DNA of 64,000 nt from Pandoraea anapnoica (GCF_902459765.1 NZ_CABPSP010000001.1:1-64000); one strand, 5' to 3'. Counted from the first letter of the stretch, positions 52,333-62,479 are shown. Notes: generated by a model not told the origin, from the letters alone. Numbers and translations are program-made.

Positions 52333-52788
52333 ATGACCAAGATGATCGCCAGCCGTCTGTACAGCCGTAGCAAGCGCGTCGTTGGCGTGCTTTGGCAAAT
52401 CGCGCTCCTGACGGGCATCTATCTGGCGGCCGATGCTGCGTCGCGTCATTTTCATCTGCCCCTGCCGGGTGGCGTGCTGGGCCTGCTCGTCGTCGTCGCG
52501 CTGCTCATGAGCGGTGTGCTGAAGACGGAGAAGATCAAGCGTGGCGCCGACTGGTTTCTGGCCGAGATGATCCTTTTCTTCGTGCCGCTGGTCGCCGCCG
52601 TCATGCAATACACCGATCTGCTGCGTCAGGAAGGCCTGCAACTGCTGGCTGTGATCGGCGTCGGTACCACGCTCGTGATGGTCTCGACCGCGCTGGCCGT
52701 TGACTTCGCCTGCCGCGCCGAGCGTCGTCTGAAGCTGGCATTCGCCCGCATTCCGGCCCGCCGTGCGCATGCGCACGATGGTCGTTGA
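52333..52788 (+). CDS. cidA: CidA/LrgA holin-like protein
   Basis: Membrane protein of 151 residues with four helices (about 18-35, 45-65, 75-92, 104-125). It has the family segment LPLPGGVLGLLVVVALL and an ADWFLAEMILFFVPLVAAVM stretch. CidA/LrgA proteins modulate murein hydrolase export and cell death, or transport of small carboxylates. The start at 52333 is taken; the open frame upstream crosses the promoter. The C-terminus is basic. Confidence 0.88.
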   Translation: MTKMIASRLYSRSKRVVGVLWQIALLTGIYLAADAASRHFHLPLPGGVLGLLVVVALLMSGVLKTEKIKRGADWFLAEMILFFVPLVAAVMQYTDLLRQEGLQLLAVIGVGTTLVMVSTALAVDFACRAERRLKLAFARIPARRAHAHDGR

Positions 52789-52852
52789 TGAATTACGCAA
52801 TCAACGCCATTCGCGCCGTCATTCAAGCTAATCGCACTCGCAGGGAATTGTC

Positions 52853-53536
52853 ATGAATCATACGGCGCTCCTGCTGCTCGTTCTCACCGTCTTCTTTTAT
52901 TACGTGTCGAAGCGTCTTTATGCGCGCTTTGGGAAGGTGTGGCTCGGCCCGGCGATTCTCGCGCCGATCCTGGTCATCGGCGTGATGATCGGCGGCGATA
53001 TTTCGTATACGACGTACATCGCCGATTCCCGCTGGCTCGTGTGGCTGCTGGGACCGACGACCATCGCCTTTGCGGTGCCGATTTACGAGCATCGCGACAT
53101 CATCCGTCGCCACGCCTTTGCGCTGACGTTCGGCGTGCTGGTCGCGATGGTCGTGGCCGTCGGTAGTTCGTATGTCCTCGCGCGGCTGTTCGAGTTGCCG
53201 CCGGAGATGGCGCGCAGCCTGCTTGCACGTTCGATTTCGACGCCGTTCGCACTCGTCGTGTCGGATCAGGTCGGCGGTTCGCGCGATCTGGTCGGCCTCT
53301 TCGTCATCATCACCGGCCTGATCGGCATGTTGCTGGGCGAGGCGCTGCTGTCGTGGCTGCCGCTGCGTACCCGTATGGCGCGCGGCGCCCCGTTCGGCGC
53401 GGGCGCTCACGGCTTCGGCACGGCCAAGGCGCGCCAGATCGGTGGCGAAGAAGGTGTCGTCGCCAGTCTCGTCATGATGATCAACGGCGTGCTCATGGTC
53501 CTCGCCGCCCCGCTGATCGCCCATCTTCCCGTCTGA
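52853..53536 (+). CDS. cidB: CidB/LrgB membrane protein
   Basis: Partner of CidA, 227 residues with about seven helices. It has the LrgB hallmarks LGPTTIAFAVPIYEHRDIIRRH, ARSISTPFALVVSDQVGGSRDL and GAHGFGTAKA. Related plant LrgB proteins carry glycolate and glycerate. It follows cidA by 64 bp and is clearly co-transcribed. Confidence 0.9.
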   Translation: MNHTALLLLVLTVFFYYVSKRLYARFGKVWLGPAILAPILVIGVMIGGDISYTTYIADSRWLVWLLGPTTIAFAVPIYEHRDIIRRHAFALTFGVLVAMVVAVGSSYVLARLFELPPEMARSLLARSISTPFALVVSDQVGGSRDLVGLFVIITGLIGMLLGEALLSWLPLRTRMARGAPFGAGAHGFGTAKARQIGGEEGVVASLVMMINGVLMVLAAPLIAHLPV

Positions 53537-53590
53537 TAAAAATAACCCTTCGGGCGTCGCCCCTGACGTAACTTCGCGCATCAGTTTTGC

Positions 53591-53596
53591 TACAAT
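53591..53596 (+). promoter_or_regulatory. ahcY -10 box
   Basis: TACAAT ending 7 bp before the first base of the SAH riboswitch stem, so the transcript would begin at the aptamer. The -35 is weak. Confidence 0.5.
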
Positions 53597-53602
53597 GCCG
53601 GG

Positions 53603-53725
53603 GTCTTGAGGAGCGTTGCGACAGCCGAAGTGCTGCCAGGCTCAAGATCCTTCCTATTGGCCCCGCCGGCCGCCGGATTACCCCCGGATCGTTGGCGCGT
53701 GGGCCCCAAGAACGGCGCTCACGTC
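53603..53725 (+). promoter_or_regulatory. S-adenosylhomocysteine (SAH) riboswitch
   Basis: The outer stem TCTTGAG (53604-53610) pairs with CTCAAGA (53641-53647). It encloses GAGCGTTGCGACAG and GCTGCCAGG, the conserved SAH aptamer core. The downstream element AACGGCGCTCAC (53711-53722) supplies CGCTC, which pairs with GAGCG (53611-53615) in the pseudoknot. The ribosome-binding site AGGAGG follows. SAH binding turns on ahcY, so SAH is cleared when it builds up. Such riboswitches before ahcY are known in betaproteobacteria. Confidence 0.92.
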
Positions 53726-53758
53726 CCAACTATCTAGACTTTAGAGAAAGGAGGCGTG

Positions 53759-55174
53759 ATGAACGCCGTAGTCGATTCGAAATTCTCCGATTTCCACGTT
53801 GCCGATATCAATCTGGCGGCATGGGGCCGTAAAGAGCTGACCATTGCCGAGAGCGAAATGCCCGGTCTGGTCGCTACGCGTGCCGAATTCAAGGCCAGCC
53901 AGCCGCTCAAGGGCGCGCGCATTGCTGGCTCGCTGCACATGACCATCCAGACGGGCGTGCTCATCGAGACGCTGACCGCGCTGGGCGCCGAAGTCCGCTG
54001 GGCTTCGTGTAACATCTTCTCGACGCAGGACCATGCCGCCGCCGCCATCGCGGCCGCTGGCATTCCGGTGTTTGCGTTCAAGGGCGAGTCGCTCGACGAG
54101 TACTGGGAATACAGCCACCGCATCTTCGAATGGCCTAACGGCGAGTTCGCCAACATGATTCTCGACGATGGCGGCGACGCCACCCTGCTGCTGATTCTGG
54201 GCAGCAAGGCCGAGAAGGATCTGTCGGTCGTGGCCAACCCGACCAACGAAGAAGAAGTCGCGCTGTACGCCGCCATCAAGCGTCACATCGAAATCGATCC
54301 GCAGTGGTACAGCAAGCGCCTGTCGCAGATCAAGGGCGTGACCGAAGAGACGACCACCGGTGTGCACCGTCTGTACCAGATGGAAAAGGACGGCACGCTG
54401 CCGTTCCCGGCCATCAACGTGAACGACTCGGTCACCAAGTCGAAGTTCGACAACCTGTACGGCTGCCGTGAGTCGCTGGTCGACGGTATCAAGCGCGCTA
54501 CCGACGTGATGATCGCGGGCAAGATCGCCCTCGTGGCCGGTTACGGCGACGTGGGCAAGGGCTGCGCGCAAAGCCTGCGCGGTCTGGGCGCGACAGTGTG
54601 GGTCACGGAAATCGATCCGATCTGCGCACTGCAAGCCGCCATGGAAGGCTACCGTGTCGTGACGATGGAATACGCAGCCGACAAGGCCGACATCTTCGTG
54701 ACGGCGACGGGCAACTTCCACGTGATCGATCATGACCACATGGCCGCCATGAAGCATCAGGCCATCGTCTGCAACATCGGTCACTTCGACTCGGAAATCA
54801 ACGTGGCGTCGACCCGCAAGTACGAGTGGGAAAACATCAAGCCGCAAGTCGATCACATCATCTTCCCGGACGGCAAGCGCATCATCCTGCTGGCTGAAGG
54901 TCGCCTCGTGAACCTCGGTTGCGCCACGGGCCACCCGTCGTTCGTGATGAGCAACTCGTTCACGAACCAGACGCTCGCCCAGATCGAACTGTTCGTGCAC
55001 GGTGCCAAGTACAAGAACAGCGTGTACGTGCTGCCGAAGCATCTGGACGAGAAGGTCGCGCGCCTGCACCTGGGCCGTATCGGTGCCGAACTGACCGTGC
55101 TGAGCGACGATCAGGCGAAGTACATCAGCGTCGACAAGAACGGTCCGTTCAAGCCGTCGCACTACCGTTATTGA
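53759..55174 (+). CDS. ahcY: Adenosylhomocysteinase
   Basis: NAD-dependent enzyme splitting SAH into adenosine and homocysteine, relieving inhibition of methyltransferases. The 471-residue product shows [46 protein letters not shown] (catalytic Lys/Asp region), the NAD-binding [15 protein letters not shown] and the C-terminal [10 protein letters not shown]. The ATG at 53759 has AGGAGG 4 nt upstream; the GTG one codon earlier is too close to it. A SAH riboswitch precedes it. Confidence 0.98.
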   Translation: MNAVVDSKFSDFHVADINLAAWGRKELTIAESEMPGLVATRAEFKASQPLKGARIAGSLHMTIQTGVLIETLTALGAEVRWASCNIFSTQDHAAAAIAAAGIPVFAFKGESLDEYWEYSHRIFEWPNGEFANMILDDGGDATLLLILGSKAEKDLSVVANPTNEEEVALYAAIKRHIEIDPQWYSKRLSQIKGVTEETTTGVHRLYQMEKDGTLPFPAINVNDSVTKSKFDNLYGCRESLVDGIKRATDVMIAGKIALVAGYGDVGKGCAQSLRGLGATVWVTEIDPICALQAAMEGYRVVTMEYAADKADIFVTATGNFHVIDHDHMAAMKHQAIVCNIGHFDSEINVASTRKYEWENIKPQVDHIIFPDGKRIILLAEGRLVNLGCATGHPSFVMSNSFTNQTLAQIELFVHGAKYKNSVYVLPKHLDEKVARLHLGRIGAELTVLSDDQAKYISVDKNGPFKPSHYRY

Positions 55175-55376
55175 TCGATTGACGTTGCCGCGCGGGTCGT
55201 CGGCGCGTTGCATGGAGGAATGCGACGTACCGACCAGGCGCGGTAACGCGTGGTGAAGCCACGGCGGTGCGATGGCGTCAGTTGCCGTTGTGCCCGCCGG
55301 GGCTTGCTGGACTCGAATTTCCCACCGCCGGTGCGGGCAAGAATGCCGTGCACCGGCAAGTTTTACGGAGCTTGCC

Positions 55377-55733
55377 ATGCGTCTGCTGCTGATTTGGCTT
55401 ATCAATGCCATCGCGCTTCTCGTTTTGCCGTACATCGTGTCGGGCGTTCAGCTCAAGGGCATCGGCACGGCGCTGATCGTCGCGGTCGTGCTTGGCCTGA
55501 TCAACGCGTTCCTGCGCCCGCTGCTCGTCGTGCTCACGCTGCCGGTCACGGTGGTGACGCTGGGCCTGTTCATCTTTGTCATCAACGCACTGTTGTTCTG
55601 GCTCGCGTCGCATGTGGTCAAGGGCTTCGAAGTCTCCGGCTTCTGGGCGGCGCTATTCGGCTCGCTGCTGTACAGCCTGATTTCGTGGATTCTCTCGGCG
55701 TTGGTGTTCGGCGATCGCGTCTCCAACGTGTAA
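55377..55733 (+). CDS. Phage-holin-family (YvlD-like) membrane protein
   Basis: A 118-residue protein with four predicted transmembrane helices (MRLLLIWLINAIALLVLPYI; LIVAVVLGLINAFL; LFIFVINALLFWLAS; SLLYSLISWILSALVF) and the conserved INAFLRPLLVVLTLPVTVVTLGLF-type core. It is classified as holin family 4 / DUF on sequence pattern. It is a chromosomal housekeeping gene, not phage, and regularly sits between ahcY and tlyA or metF in Burkholderiales. Function unknown. The start at 55377 is preceded by ACGGAG. Confidence 0.8.
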   Translation: MRLLLIWLINAIALLVLPYIVSGVQLKGIGTALIVAVVLGLINAFLRPLLVVLTLPVTVVTLGLFIFVINALLFWLASHVVKGFEVSGFWAALFGSLLYSLISWILSALVFGDRVSNV

Positions 55734-55780
55734 GTGTCGATAGCCTTTCGTCGACGGTTCTTTGCAGGAAATTCGTAGTC

Positions 55781-56596
55781 ATGTCGCAAGCTCTCCGTGC
55801 CGATCAGGCTCTCGTCTCCCGAGGGTTGGCGGCGTCGCGCACTGTCGCTCAACGTCTGATCGATGCCGGACGCGTGTATTACACCGGCACCGAGACGGCG
55901 CTCAAGAAAGCCAGCCAACCGGTGGCGAGCGACGAGGAACTGGAAGTGCGTGCGGCGGCTGACGGATTGCCGGACGAGGACCGTTACGTGTCGCGCGGTG
56001 GCCTAAAGTTGGCTGGCGCACTGACCACGACGGGACTCGACGTGACGGGCCGCGTGGTGCTCGACGTTGGCCTGTCGACCGGTGGCTTCGCGGATTGCCT
56101 GTTGCAGGCGGGGGCGGCGCAGATCGTCGGCGTCGACGTGGGGCACGGGCAACTGCATCCGCGTTTGATGGGTGAGCCACGGCTCGCGTCGCTCGAAGGG
56201 ATCAATGCGCGGCATCTGTCGCGCGAAATGCTCGATGAGCGTTTGACGGAAGTCGTATCGGATGGCGGACTGAATGCTATCCCCGAGGCAGGTTTCGATC
56301 TGATCGTGGGTGACGTGTCGTTCATCTCGCTCACGCTGGTGTTGCCCGCTGTGGCGCCGTTGCTTGCGCCGGGGGGCGACCTGCTGATGCTGGTGAAGCC
56401 GCAATTCGAAGTGGGACGGGAGCACATCGCACGCGGTGGCCTCGTGAAAGACACCGCGCAGTACGCGCAAGTGGAGACAAAAATCCGCACCGCCTGTGAA
56501 GCGCTCGGACTGACGGTGGCCGCATGGCTCGACAGTCCCATCGCCGGCGGTGACGGCAACCGGGAGTTCTTCGTGCACGCCAGACGTGCTGCATGA
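55781..56596 (+). CDS. tlyA: TlyA-family rRNA methyltransferase / hemolysin-like
   Basis: A 271-residue protein with an N-terminal S4 RNA-binding domain (RADQALVSRGLAASRTVAQRLIDAGRV) and a C-terminal FtsJ-like methyltransferase domain (VVLDVGLSTGGFADCLLQAGA motif I, GDVSFISLTLVLP, LVKPQFEVGRE). Relatives such as mycobacterial TlyA 2'-O-methylate rRNA; the hemolysin label is historical. ATGA overlap with metF couples it to the methyl cycle genes. Confidence 0.88.
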   Translation: MSQALRADQALVSRGLAASRTVAQRLIDAGRVYYTGTETALKKASQPVASDEELEVRAAADGLPDEDRYVSRGGLKLAGALTTTGLDVTGRVVLDVGLSTGGFADCLLQAGAAQIVGVDVGHGQLHPRLMGEPRLASLEGINARHLSREMLDERLTEVVSDGGLNAIPEAGFDLIVGDVSFISLTLVLPAVAPLLAPGGDLLMLVKPQFEVGREHIARGGLVKDTAQYAQVETKIRTACEALGLTVAAWLDSPIAGGDGNREFFVHARRAA

Positions 56597-57453
56597 ACGG
56601 CACCCACGATAACAAGACGATCATGACGCAACCTTCCTTCAGTTTCGAATTCTTCCCGCCCAAGACTGCCGACGGCGCGCAGAAGCTGCGCGCGACGCGT
56701 GAGCAACTGTTCCCGCTTGGCCCGAAGTTCGTCTCCGTGACGTTTGGCGCGGGCGGCTCGACGCAACAGGGCACGCTCGACACCGTCATCGAAATCCAGC
56801 GCGAAGGCGTGGACGCCGCACCGCACTTGTCGTGCGTCGGCTCGACTCGCGACAACATCCGCGACATTCTCACGACGTATCGCGATCACGGCATCCGTCA
56901 CATCGTGGCGCTGCGTGGTGATCTGCCGTCGGGCATGGGCGAGATCGGCGAGTTTCGCTATGCGTCCGAACTGGTCGAGTTCATTCGCGCCGAGACGGGC
57001 GACTGGTTCCACATCGAAGTCGCGGCTTACCCCGAATACCATCCGCAGGCGAAATCGCCGCGTCACGATCTCGAACACTTCGCCAACAAGGTGAAGGCGG
57101 GCGCGAACGCGGCCATCACCCAGTACTTCTTCAATGCGGACGCCTACTTCCGCTTTGTCGACGACGTCGCCCGCCTCGGCGTGGACGTGCCGATCGTGCC
57201 GGGCATCATGCCGATCACGAACTACTCGCAGATGATGCGTTTCTCGGAAATGTGCGGTGCGGAAGTGCCGCGCTGGATCGCCAAGCGGCTGGAAGGCTTT
57301 GGCGACGACCGCGAAGCCATCCGCGCCTTCGGTCTCGACGTGGTGTCGGCGCTGTGTGAACGGTTGCTTAAGGAAGGCGCGCCGGGCCTGCACTTCTACA
57401 CGCTCAATGCGGCGGCAGCGACCAAAGCCATGTGGCAGCGGCTCGGTCTGTAA
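56593..57453 (+). CDS. metF: 5,10-methylenetetrahydrofolate reductase
   Basis: FAD enzyme reducing methylene-THF to methyl-THF, the methyl donor for homocysteine remethylation. The 286-residue TIM barrel shows SFEFFPPKT, VTFGAGGSTQQGT, ALRGDLP, EVAAYPEYHPQA and ITQYFFNADAYFRFVDD, all MetF signatures. An ATG at 56593 overlaps the tlyA stop (ATGA) and is taken as the start; an internal ATG at 56623 (MTQPSFSFEF) is the alternative. Confidence 0.96.
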   Translation: MNGTHDNKTIMTQPSFSFEFFPPKTADGAQKLRATREQLFPLGPKFVSVTFGAGGSTQQGTLDTVIEIQREGVDAAPHLSCVGSTRDNIRDILTTYRDHGIRHIVALRGDLPSGMGEIGEFRYASELVEFIRAETGDWFHIEVAAYPEYHPQAKSPRHDLEHFANKVKAGANAAITQYFFNADAYFRFVDDVARLGVDVPIVPGIMPITNYSQMMRFSEMCGAEVPRWIAKRLEGFGDDREAIRAFGLDVVSALCERLLKEGAPGLHFYTLNAAAATKAMWQRLGL

Positions 57454-57607
57454 GGACGCACAGCAAGCGGTGGAAGGGCAGGAAGGGGGTAGGGTGCGCG
57501 CAATCTTTGCTGCCTGATGACCGCTCGGGAAGTCAATCCCAATCAAAATTGAGTGATTTCCTAATCAGAAACACCACAAATGGGCGGTTTAGTAGGGATT
57601 TGGCGTG

Positions 57608-57636
57608 TTGTTACGTAGGTGAAGGTTAAGTAATAT
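57608..57636 (+). promoter_or_regulatory. Promoter of the dipeptide ABC operon
   Basis: TTGTTA (57608-57613), 17 bp, TAATAT (57631-57636), in a 242-bp AT-richer gap. The start would lie about 50 nt before dppA. Confidence 0.6.
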
Positions 57637-57695
57637 CCCTCGTGGGCTCGGCGGCTGATCGTTGCCGGGCGTCAACTCAAAGATACGAGGAGCCT

Positions 57696-59336
57696 ATGAA
57701 ACAGACTCACACCCTGCGTTTGCTGTTGGCTGCAACCGTGCTTGCCGGAGCGGCAGTGATCCCGCCCGCGTCAGCCGTCGAGCTCCCGAACAAGACCCTC
57801 GTCTACTGCTCCGAGGGCAGCCCCGCCGGTTTTGATCCGGGGCAACTGACCACCGGCACCGACTTCGATCCCGCCGACGCCATCTACAACCGCCTCGTCG
57901 CCTTCGTGCCGGGCGAGACGGGCACGATGCCGTCGCTGGCCGAGAAGTGGGACATCTCGCCGGACAACAAGGTCTACACCTTCCACCTGCGCAAGGGTGT
58001 GAAGTTCCACACTACCGAATACTTCAAGCCCACACGTGACTTCAACGCCGAAGACGTGAAGTTCACGTTCGACCGCATGGGCGACCGCGAGATGCCGTTC
58101 CGCAAGGCTTACCCGGCGGAATTCCCGTATTACGTGGACATGGGCTTGCAGGCCGACATCGAGCGCATCGAGATCGTCGATCCGTACACCGTGCGCTTCG
58201 TGCTCAAGAAGGTCGACGCCCCGTTCATCCAGAACCTGGCCATGTCGTTCGCGTCGATCCTCTCGAAGGAATACGCAGACAAGCTTATGGCGGCGAACAA
58301 CCCGCGCGACATCGCACTCAAGCCGGTCGGCACTGGCCCGTTCATCTTCCGCAGCTACACGAAGGACGCCACGCTGCGTATGGACGGCAACAAGGAGTAC
58401 TGGAATACGAACCTGCCGCCGAAGGTGGGCAAGCTGGTGTTCGCCATCACGACGGACGCCAACGTGCGTATCCAGAAGCTCAAGCGCAATGAATGTCAGG
58501 TCGTGACGTACCCGCGTCCGGCGGACGTCGATGCGCTCAAGGCCGACATTCAGGCACAGGGCAAGGATTCGAAGATCAAGATGCCGGATCAGGTGGGCTT
58601 CAACCTCGGCTACGTGGCGTACAACGTCAAGAAGGCGCCGCTCGATCGCGTGGAAGTGCGTCAGGCGCTCGACATGGCGATCAACAAGAAGGCGATCCTC
58701 CAGTCCGTGTACGGCTCGGCCGGACAGTTGTCGAACGGCGCGCCGATGCCGCCGACGCAATGGTCCTACGACAAGAACATCAAGTCGGCCAGCTACGATC
58801 CCGAAAAGGCCAAGGCGCTGCTCGACAAGGCGGGCGTGAAGGGTATCGAGATCACGCTGTGGGCCATGCCGGTGCAACGTCCGTACAACCCGAACGGCAA
58901 GCTGATGGCCGAGATGATTCAGGCCGACTGGGCCAAGATCGGGGTGAAGGCGAACATCGTCACGTACGAATGGGGCGAGTACATCAAGCGTGCCAAAGCG
59001 GGTGAACACGATGCCATGCTGATTGGCTGGACCGGCGACAACGGCGATCCGGACAACTGGCTCGGCGTGCTGCTCGGCTGCGATTCGATGAATGGCAACA
59101 ACTTCTCGAAGTGGTGCTACAAGCCGTTCGACGATCTCATCAAGCAGGCGCGTCAGACGACCGACGTCAAGGAGCGCACCAAGCTCTACACGCAGGCGCA
59201 GGACATCTTCGCGCAGCAACTGCCGTTCTCGCCTATCGCGCACTCGACGCAGTACAAGCCGATGGCCACGAACGTGAAGGGCTTCAAGCTCAGCCCGTTC
59301 AGCCGTAACAGCTTCGCTGGCGTGTCGCTCGATTAA
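57696..59336 (+). CDS. dppA: Dipeptide ABC transporter substrate-binding protein
   Basis: Periplasmic binding protein of 546 residues, cluster C (DppA/OppA) fold. It has a signal peptide (about 1-26, ending PPASAVELP) and the mature start KTLVYCSEGSPAGFDPGQL typical of DppA. MPSLAEKWDISPD and GTGPFIFRSYTKDATLRMD are family blocks, and Cys residues at two positions match the DppA disulfide (CDSMNGNNFSKWC). The ligand is a dipeptide or, as for E. coli DppA, 5-aminolevulinate or heme. The RBS is CGAGGAG. Confidence 0.92.
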   Translation: MKQTHTLRLLLAATVLAGAAVIPPASAVELPNKTLVYCSEGSPAGFDPGQLTTGTDFDPADAIYNRLVAFVPGETGTMPSLAEKWDISPDNKVYTFHLRKGVKFHTTEYFKPTRDFNAEDVKFTFDRMGDREMPFRKAYPAEFPYYVDMGLQADIERIEIVDPYTVRFVLKKVDAPFIQNLAMSFASILSKEYADKLMAANNPRDIALKPVGTGPFIFRSYTKDATLRMDGNKEYWNTNLPPKVGKLVFAITTDANVRIQKLKRNECQVVTYPRPADVDALKADIQAQGKDSKIKMPDQVGFNLGYVAYNVKKAPLDRVEVRQALDMAINKKAILQSVYGSAGQLSNGAPMPPTQWSYDKNIKSASYDPEKAKALLDKAGVKGIEITLWAMPVQRPYNPNGKLMAEMIQADWAKIGVKANIVTYEWGEYIKRAKAGEHDAMLIGWTGDNGDPDNWLGVLLGCDSMNGNNFSKWCYKPFDDLIKQARQTTDVKERTKLYTQAQDIFAQQLPFSPIAHSTQYKPMATNVKGFKLSPFSRNSFAGVSLD

Positions 59337-59383
59337 GTTCGACTAAGAAGCCGGATTACGTCTCACCGACAAGAAGAAAGCTG

Positions 59384-59412
59384 ACTGGCCCGGCCGCCGC
59401 GCCCGGGCCAGT
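59384..59412 (+). other. Intercistronic stem-loop dppA-dppB
   Basis: A 10-bp stem (ACTGGCCCGG 59384-59393 with CCGGGCCAGT 59403-59412) in the 192-bp gap between binding-protein and permease genes. No T-tract. It fits the common arrangement that protects and over-expresses the binding-protein message. Confidence 0.6.
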
Positions 59413-59528
59413 TCGCAGCACCCGGACGGAAGATCGTCCACGACTGACAAGATTCACTAACGCGGCATTGCGCCACTTGTCCCTGCGCCGGGGACGGGCG
59501 GCGCGCGACGCCCCCACGGAACATTCCT

Positions 59529-60533
59529 ATGCTGAGATTCGTCCTGAGACGACTAGGCATGGTGATCCCGACGTTCATCGGCATCACCGTCCTCGCGTTC
59601 GCGCTCATTCACCTTATTCCCGGCGATCCGATCGAAGTGCTGGTGGGCGAGCGCAATCTCGACCCCGTCATGCACGCCGAAGCGATGAAGCGGCTCGGAC
59701 TCGACCAGCCGCTCACCACGCAGTATTTCGTCTATCTGAAACACGCCGCACAAGGCGACCTCGGCCGCTCCATCGTGACCAACGAGGGTGTGCTGCACGA
59801 GTTCTTCGCCCGCTTCCCGGCCACGCTGGAACTCGCTCTCTGCGCGATGATTTTCGCACTCGCCGTCGGTTTGCCAGCAGGTATCGCTGCTTCGCTGCGG
59901 CGGGGGAAGATGCTCGACCACACCACCATGGGGGCTGCGCTCACCGGCTACTCCATGCCGATCTTCTGGTGGGGACTGCTGCTCATCATGCTGTTCTCCG
60001 TCGATCTCCAATGGACGCCCGTGTCCGGTCGCATCGGCGTGGAATACGACGTGCCGAGCGTGACCGGCTTCATGCTCATCGACACCTTGCTCTCGGGAGA
60101 CGAAGGCGCATTCGCCTCGGCGGTTAGCCACCTGATTTTGCCGACCATCGTGCTCGGCACCGTGCCGCTCGCGGTGATTGCCCGCATGACGCGCTCCGCG
60201 ATGCTCGAAGTGCTGCGTGAGGACTACATCCGCACGGCACGCGCGAAGGGGTTGTCGCCGTGGCGCGTGATCGTCGTGCATGCGCTGCGCAATGCGCTGA
60301 TTCCGGTCATCACGGTCATCGGTCTGCAAGTCGGCACGCTGCTCGCGGGTGCTGTGCTGACCGAGAACGTCTTCTCATGGCCCGGCATCGGCAAGTGGCT
60401 GATCGATGCGATTCTTCGACGCGACTATCCGGTGGTGCAGGGCGGCATTCTGCTCATCGCGACGGGCGTGATTCTGGTCAACCTGCTGGTCGACGTGCTT
60501 TACGGCGTCGTCAACCCGCGCATCCGGCACTGA
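59529..60533 (+). CDS. dppB: Dipeptide ABC transporter permease DppB
   Basis: Membrane permease of 334 residues with about six helices. The N-terminal MLRFVLRRLGMVIPTFIGIT and the EAA loop (EDYIRTARAKGLSPWRVIVV) that contacts the ATPases are evident. It precedes dppC by 12 bp. Confidence 0.93.
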   Translation: MLRFVLRRLGMVIPTFIGITVLAFALIHLIPGDPIEVLVGERNLDPVMHAEAMKRLGLDQPLTTQYFVYLKHAAQGDLGRSIVTNEGVLHEFFARFPATLELALCAMIFALAVGLPAGIAASLRRGKMLDHTTMGAALTGYSMPIFWWGLLLIMLFSVDLQWTPVSGRIGVEYDVPSVTGFMLIDTLLSGDEGAFASAVSHLILPTIVLGTVPLAVIARMTRSAMLEVLREDYIRTARAKGLSPWRVIVVHALRNALIPVITVIGLQVGTLLAGAVLTENVFSWPGIGKWLIDAILRRDYPVVQGGILLIATGVILVNLLVDVLYGVVNPRIRH

Positions 60534-60545
60534 AGGAGGTCAACA

Positions 60546-61466
60546 ATGAGTGACACGCCTGCTACGCTGCCGCCTCCCGCCGCCGTCACGGCCACGCCGC
60601 GCGCGCGCCTGATCCGGGAGTTCCTGCGCAGCTTTACCGCCAACCGCGGCGCAACCGTCGCGGCCATCGTCCTGTTGCTGATGTTCGCGGCCGCCCTGCT
60701 CGCGCCGCTCATCGCCCCGCACAGCCCCATTGAGCAATACCGCGACTTCGTGAAGATTCCGCCAGCCTGGTTCGAGGGCGGCAACGCACGTTTCCTGCTC
60801 GGCACCGACGAAGCCGGACGCGACATTCTTTCGCGCCTGATCTACGGTGCGCGGCTGTCGTTCTGGATTGGTCTGTCGTCGGTGGTGCTGTCGCTGATCC
60901 CGGGCATTCTGCTCGGGTTGCTGGCGGCGTTTTTCCCGCGTTGGCTGGACACGCCGATCATGCGTCTGATGGACATGATGATGGCGCTGCCCTCGCTGCT
61001 GCTGGCGGTCGCCGTGGTGGCTGTGATCGGCCCGGGCCTTGCCAATACGACCATCGCGATTGCGATCGTGACGTTGCCCGCGTACGTGCGTCTGACGCGC
61101 GCGGCGGCCATCGGCGAATTGCAGCGCGACTACGTCGTCGCCTCGCGAATGGCGGGTGCGGGCACGCTGCGCCTGATGTTCTCGACGGTGCTGCCGAACT
61201 GCGCGGCGCCGCTCATCGTGCAGGCAACGCTGAGCTTCTCGGTGGCCATTCTCGACGCGGCGGCGCTCGGCTTTCTCGGCCTTGGCGTGCAACCTCCGCT
61301 CGCGGAGTGGGGCTCGATGCTCGCGTCCGCACGCGACTATATGGAAAGTGCCTGGTGGATTGTGACGCTGCCGGGACTTGCGATCGTCATCTCGGTCCTT
61401 GCCATCAACCTGGTCGGCGACGGCCTGCGCGATGCCCTCGACCCCAAACTGAAACGCATCGCATGA
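60546..61466 (+). CDS. dppC: Dipeptide ABC transporter permease DppC
   Basis: Second permease, 306 residues, about six helices after a cytoplasmic N-terminus. It has the oligopeptide-permease segment [20 protein letters not shown] and the EAA motif ([20 protein letters not shown]). It overlaps the DppD gene by 4 bp. Confidence 0.93.
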   Translation: MSDTPATLPPPAAVTATPRARLIREFLRSFTANRGATVAAIVLLLMFAAALLAPLIAPHSPIEQYRDFVKIPPAWFEGGNARFLLGTDEAGRDILSRLIYGARLSFWIGLSSVVLSLIPGILLGLLAAFFPRWLDTPIMRLMDMMMALPSLLLAVAVVAVIGPGLANTTIAIAIVTLPAYVRLTRAAAIGELQRDYVVASRMAGAGTLRLMFSTVLPNCAAPLIVQATLSFSVAILDAAALGFLGLGVQPPLAEWGSMLASARDYMESAWWIVTLPGLAIVISVLAINLVGDGLRDALDPKLKRIA

Positions 61467-62479
61467 GCCTGCTCTCCATTCGAAATCTATCGGTCGACTT
61501 CGACGGCGCACGCGCTGTCGACGCCATCGACCTCGACGTCGGCCAGGGCGAAATTCTTGGCGTGGTCGGCGAATCCGGGTCCGGCAAGAGCGTGACGATG
61601 CTCGCGCTCATGGGCCTTATCGACGCCCCCGGTCACGTCACCGCCGACGAAGTGCGTTTCGACGGCCGCGACTTGCTTCACGCGTCCAAACGCGAGCGCC
61701 GCAATATCGTCGGCCGTGACGTCTCAATGATTTTTCAGGACGCGCTCACTAGTCTGAATCCGAGCTTCACCATCGGGTATCAGATCGGCGAGGTGCTGCG
61801 CCGTCACATGGGATTGCGCGGTCGGGCGCTGCGTGAGCGAATCGTCGAACTGCTGGAACAGGTCGAGATTCCCGACGCAGCCAACCGGCTCGGTGCTTAT
61901 CCGCATCAGCTTTCGGGCGGGATGAACCAGCGCGTCATGATCGCGATGGCGATTGCGTGCCGTCCCAAATTGCTGATTGCCGACGAGCCGACGACTGCGC
62001 TGGACGTCACCATTCAGGCGCAGATCATGGCCTTGCTGCTGCAACTGCAGAAGGACTACGGCATGTCGCTCGTGCTGATTTCCCACGATCTCGCGGTCGT
62101 GGCGGAAGTCGCGCACAAGGTGGCCGTCATGTATGCGGGGCAGGTCATCGAAGTCCAGCAGGTGCCAGCGCTGTTCGACGCGCCGCATCACCCCTATACG
62201 GAGGCGCTGCTCTGCGCGATTCCTGAACACAACCGGGGGGTGCGTCGATTGCGCACGCTGCCGGGCGTAGTGCCGGGGCGCGACGATCGGCCGGCGGGCT
62301 GTCTGCTGTCGCCGCGCTGTCCCTACGCCGACGATCATTGCCGCGAAGTTCAGCCTGCGCTGACACCCTATGTCGGGCCGAGCGCAGTGGGTTCGCCGAT
62401 GGTGCGGTGTTTCAAGCCGTTGCCGCATGAGGTGGCGATCGGGCAGCCGAAGGAATCGTCGACGGGAGGGGCGCAATGA
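61463..62479 (+). CDS. dppD: Dipeptide ABC transporter ATPase DppD
   Basis: ATPase of 338 residues: Walker A GESGSGKS, signature [15 protein letters not shown], Walker [13 protein letters not shown]. It has the oligopeptide-ATPase C-terminal [14 protein letters not shown] region, whose cysteines coordinate a [4Fe-4S] cluster in characterised DppD. ATGA overlaps at both ends couple translation with dppC and dppF. The open frame upstream to 60941 is a reading through dppC and is ignored. Confidence 0.93.
   Translation: MSLLSIRNLSVDFDGARAVDAIDLDVGQGEILGVVGESGSGKSVTMLALMGLIDAPGHVTADEVRFDGRDLLHASKRERRNIVGRDVSMIFQDALTSLNPSFTIGYQIGEVLRRHMGLRGRALRERIVELLEQVEIPDAANRLGAYPHQLSGGMNQRVMIAMAIACRPKLLIADEPTTALDVTIQAQIMALLLQLQKDYGMSLVLISHDLAVVAEVAHKVAVMYAGQVIEVQQVPALFDAPHHPYTEALLCAIPEHNRGVRRLRTLPGVVPGRDDRPAGCLLSPRCPYADDHCREVQPALTPYVGPSAVGSPMVRCFKPLPHEVAIGQPKESSTGGAQ

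Noticed and set aside
55377-55733. Phage remnant based on the holin-family protein
   Set aside because: No other phage genes nearby; this gene is a regular member of the ahcY-tlyA-metF neighbourhood.
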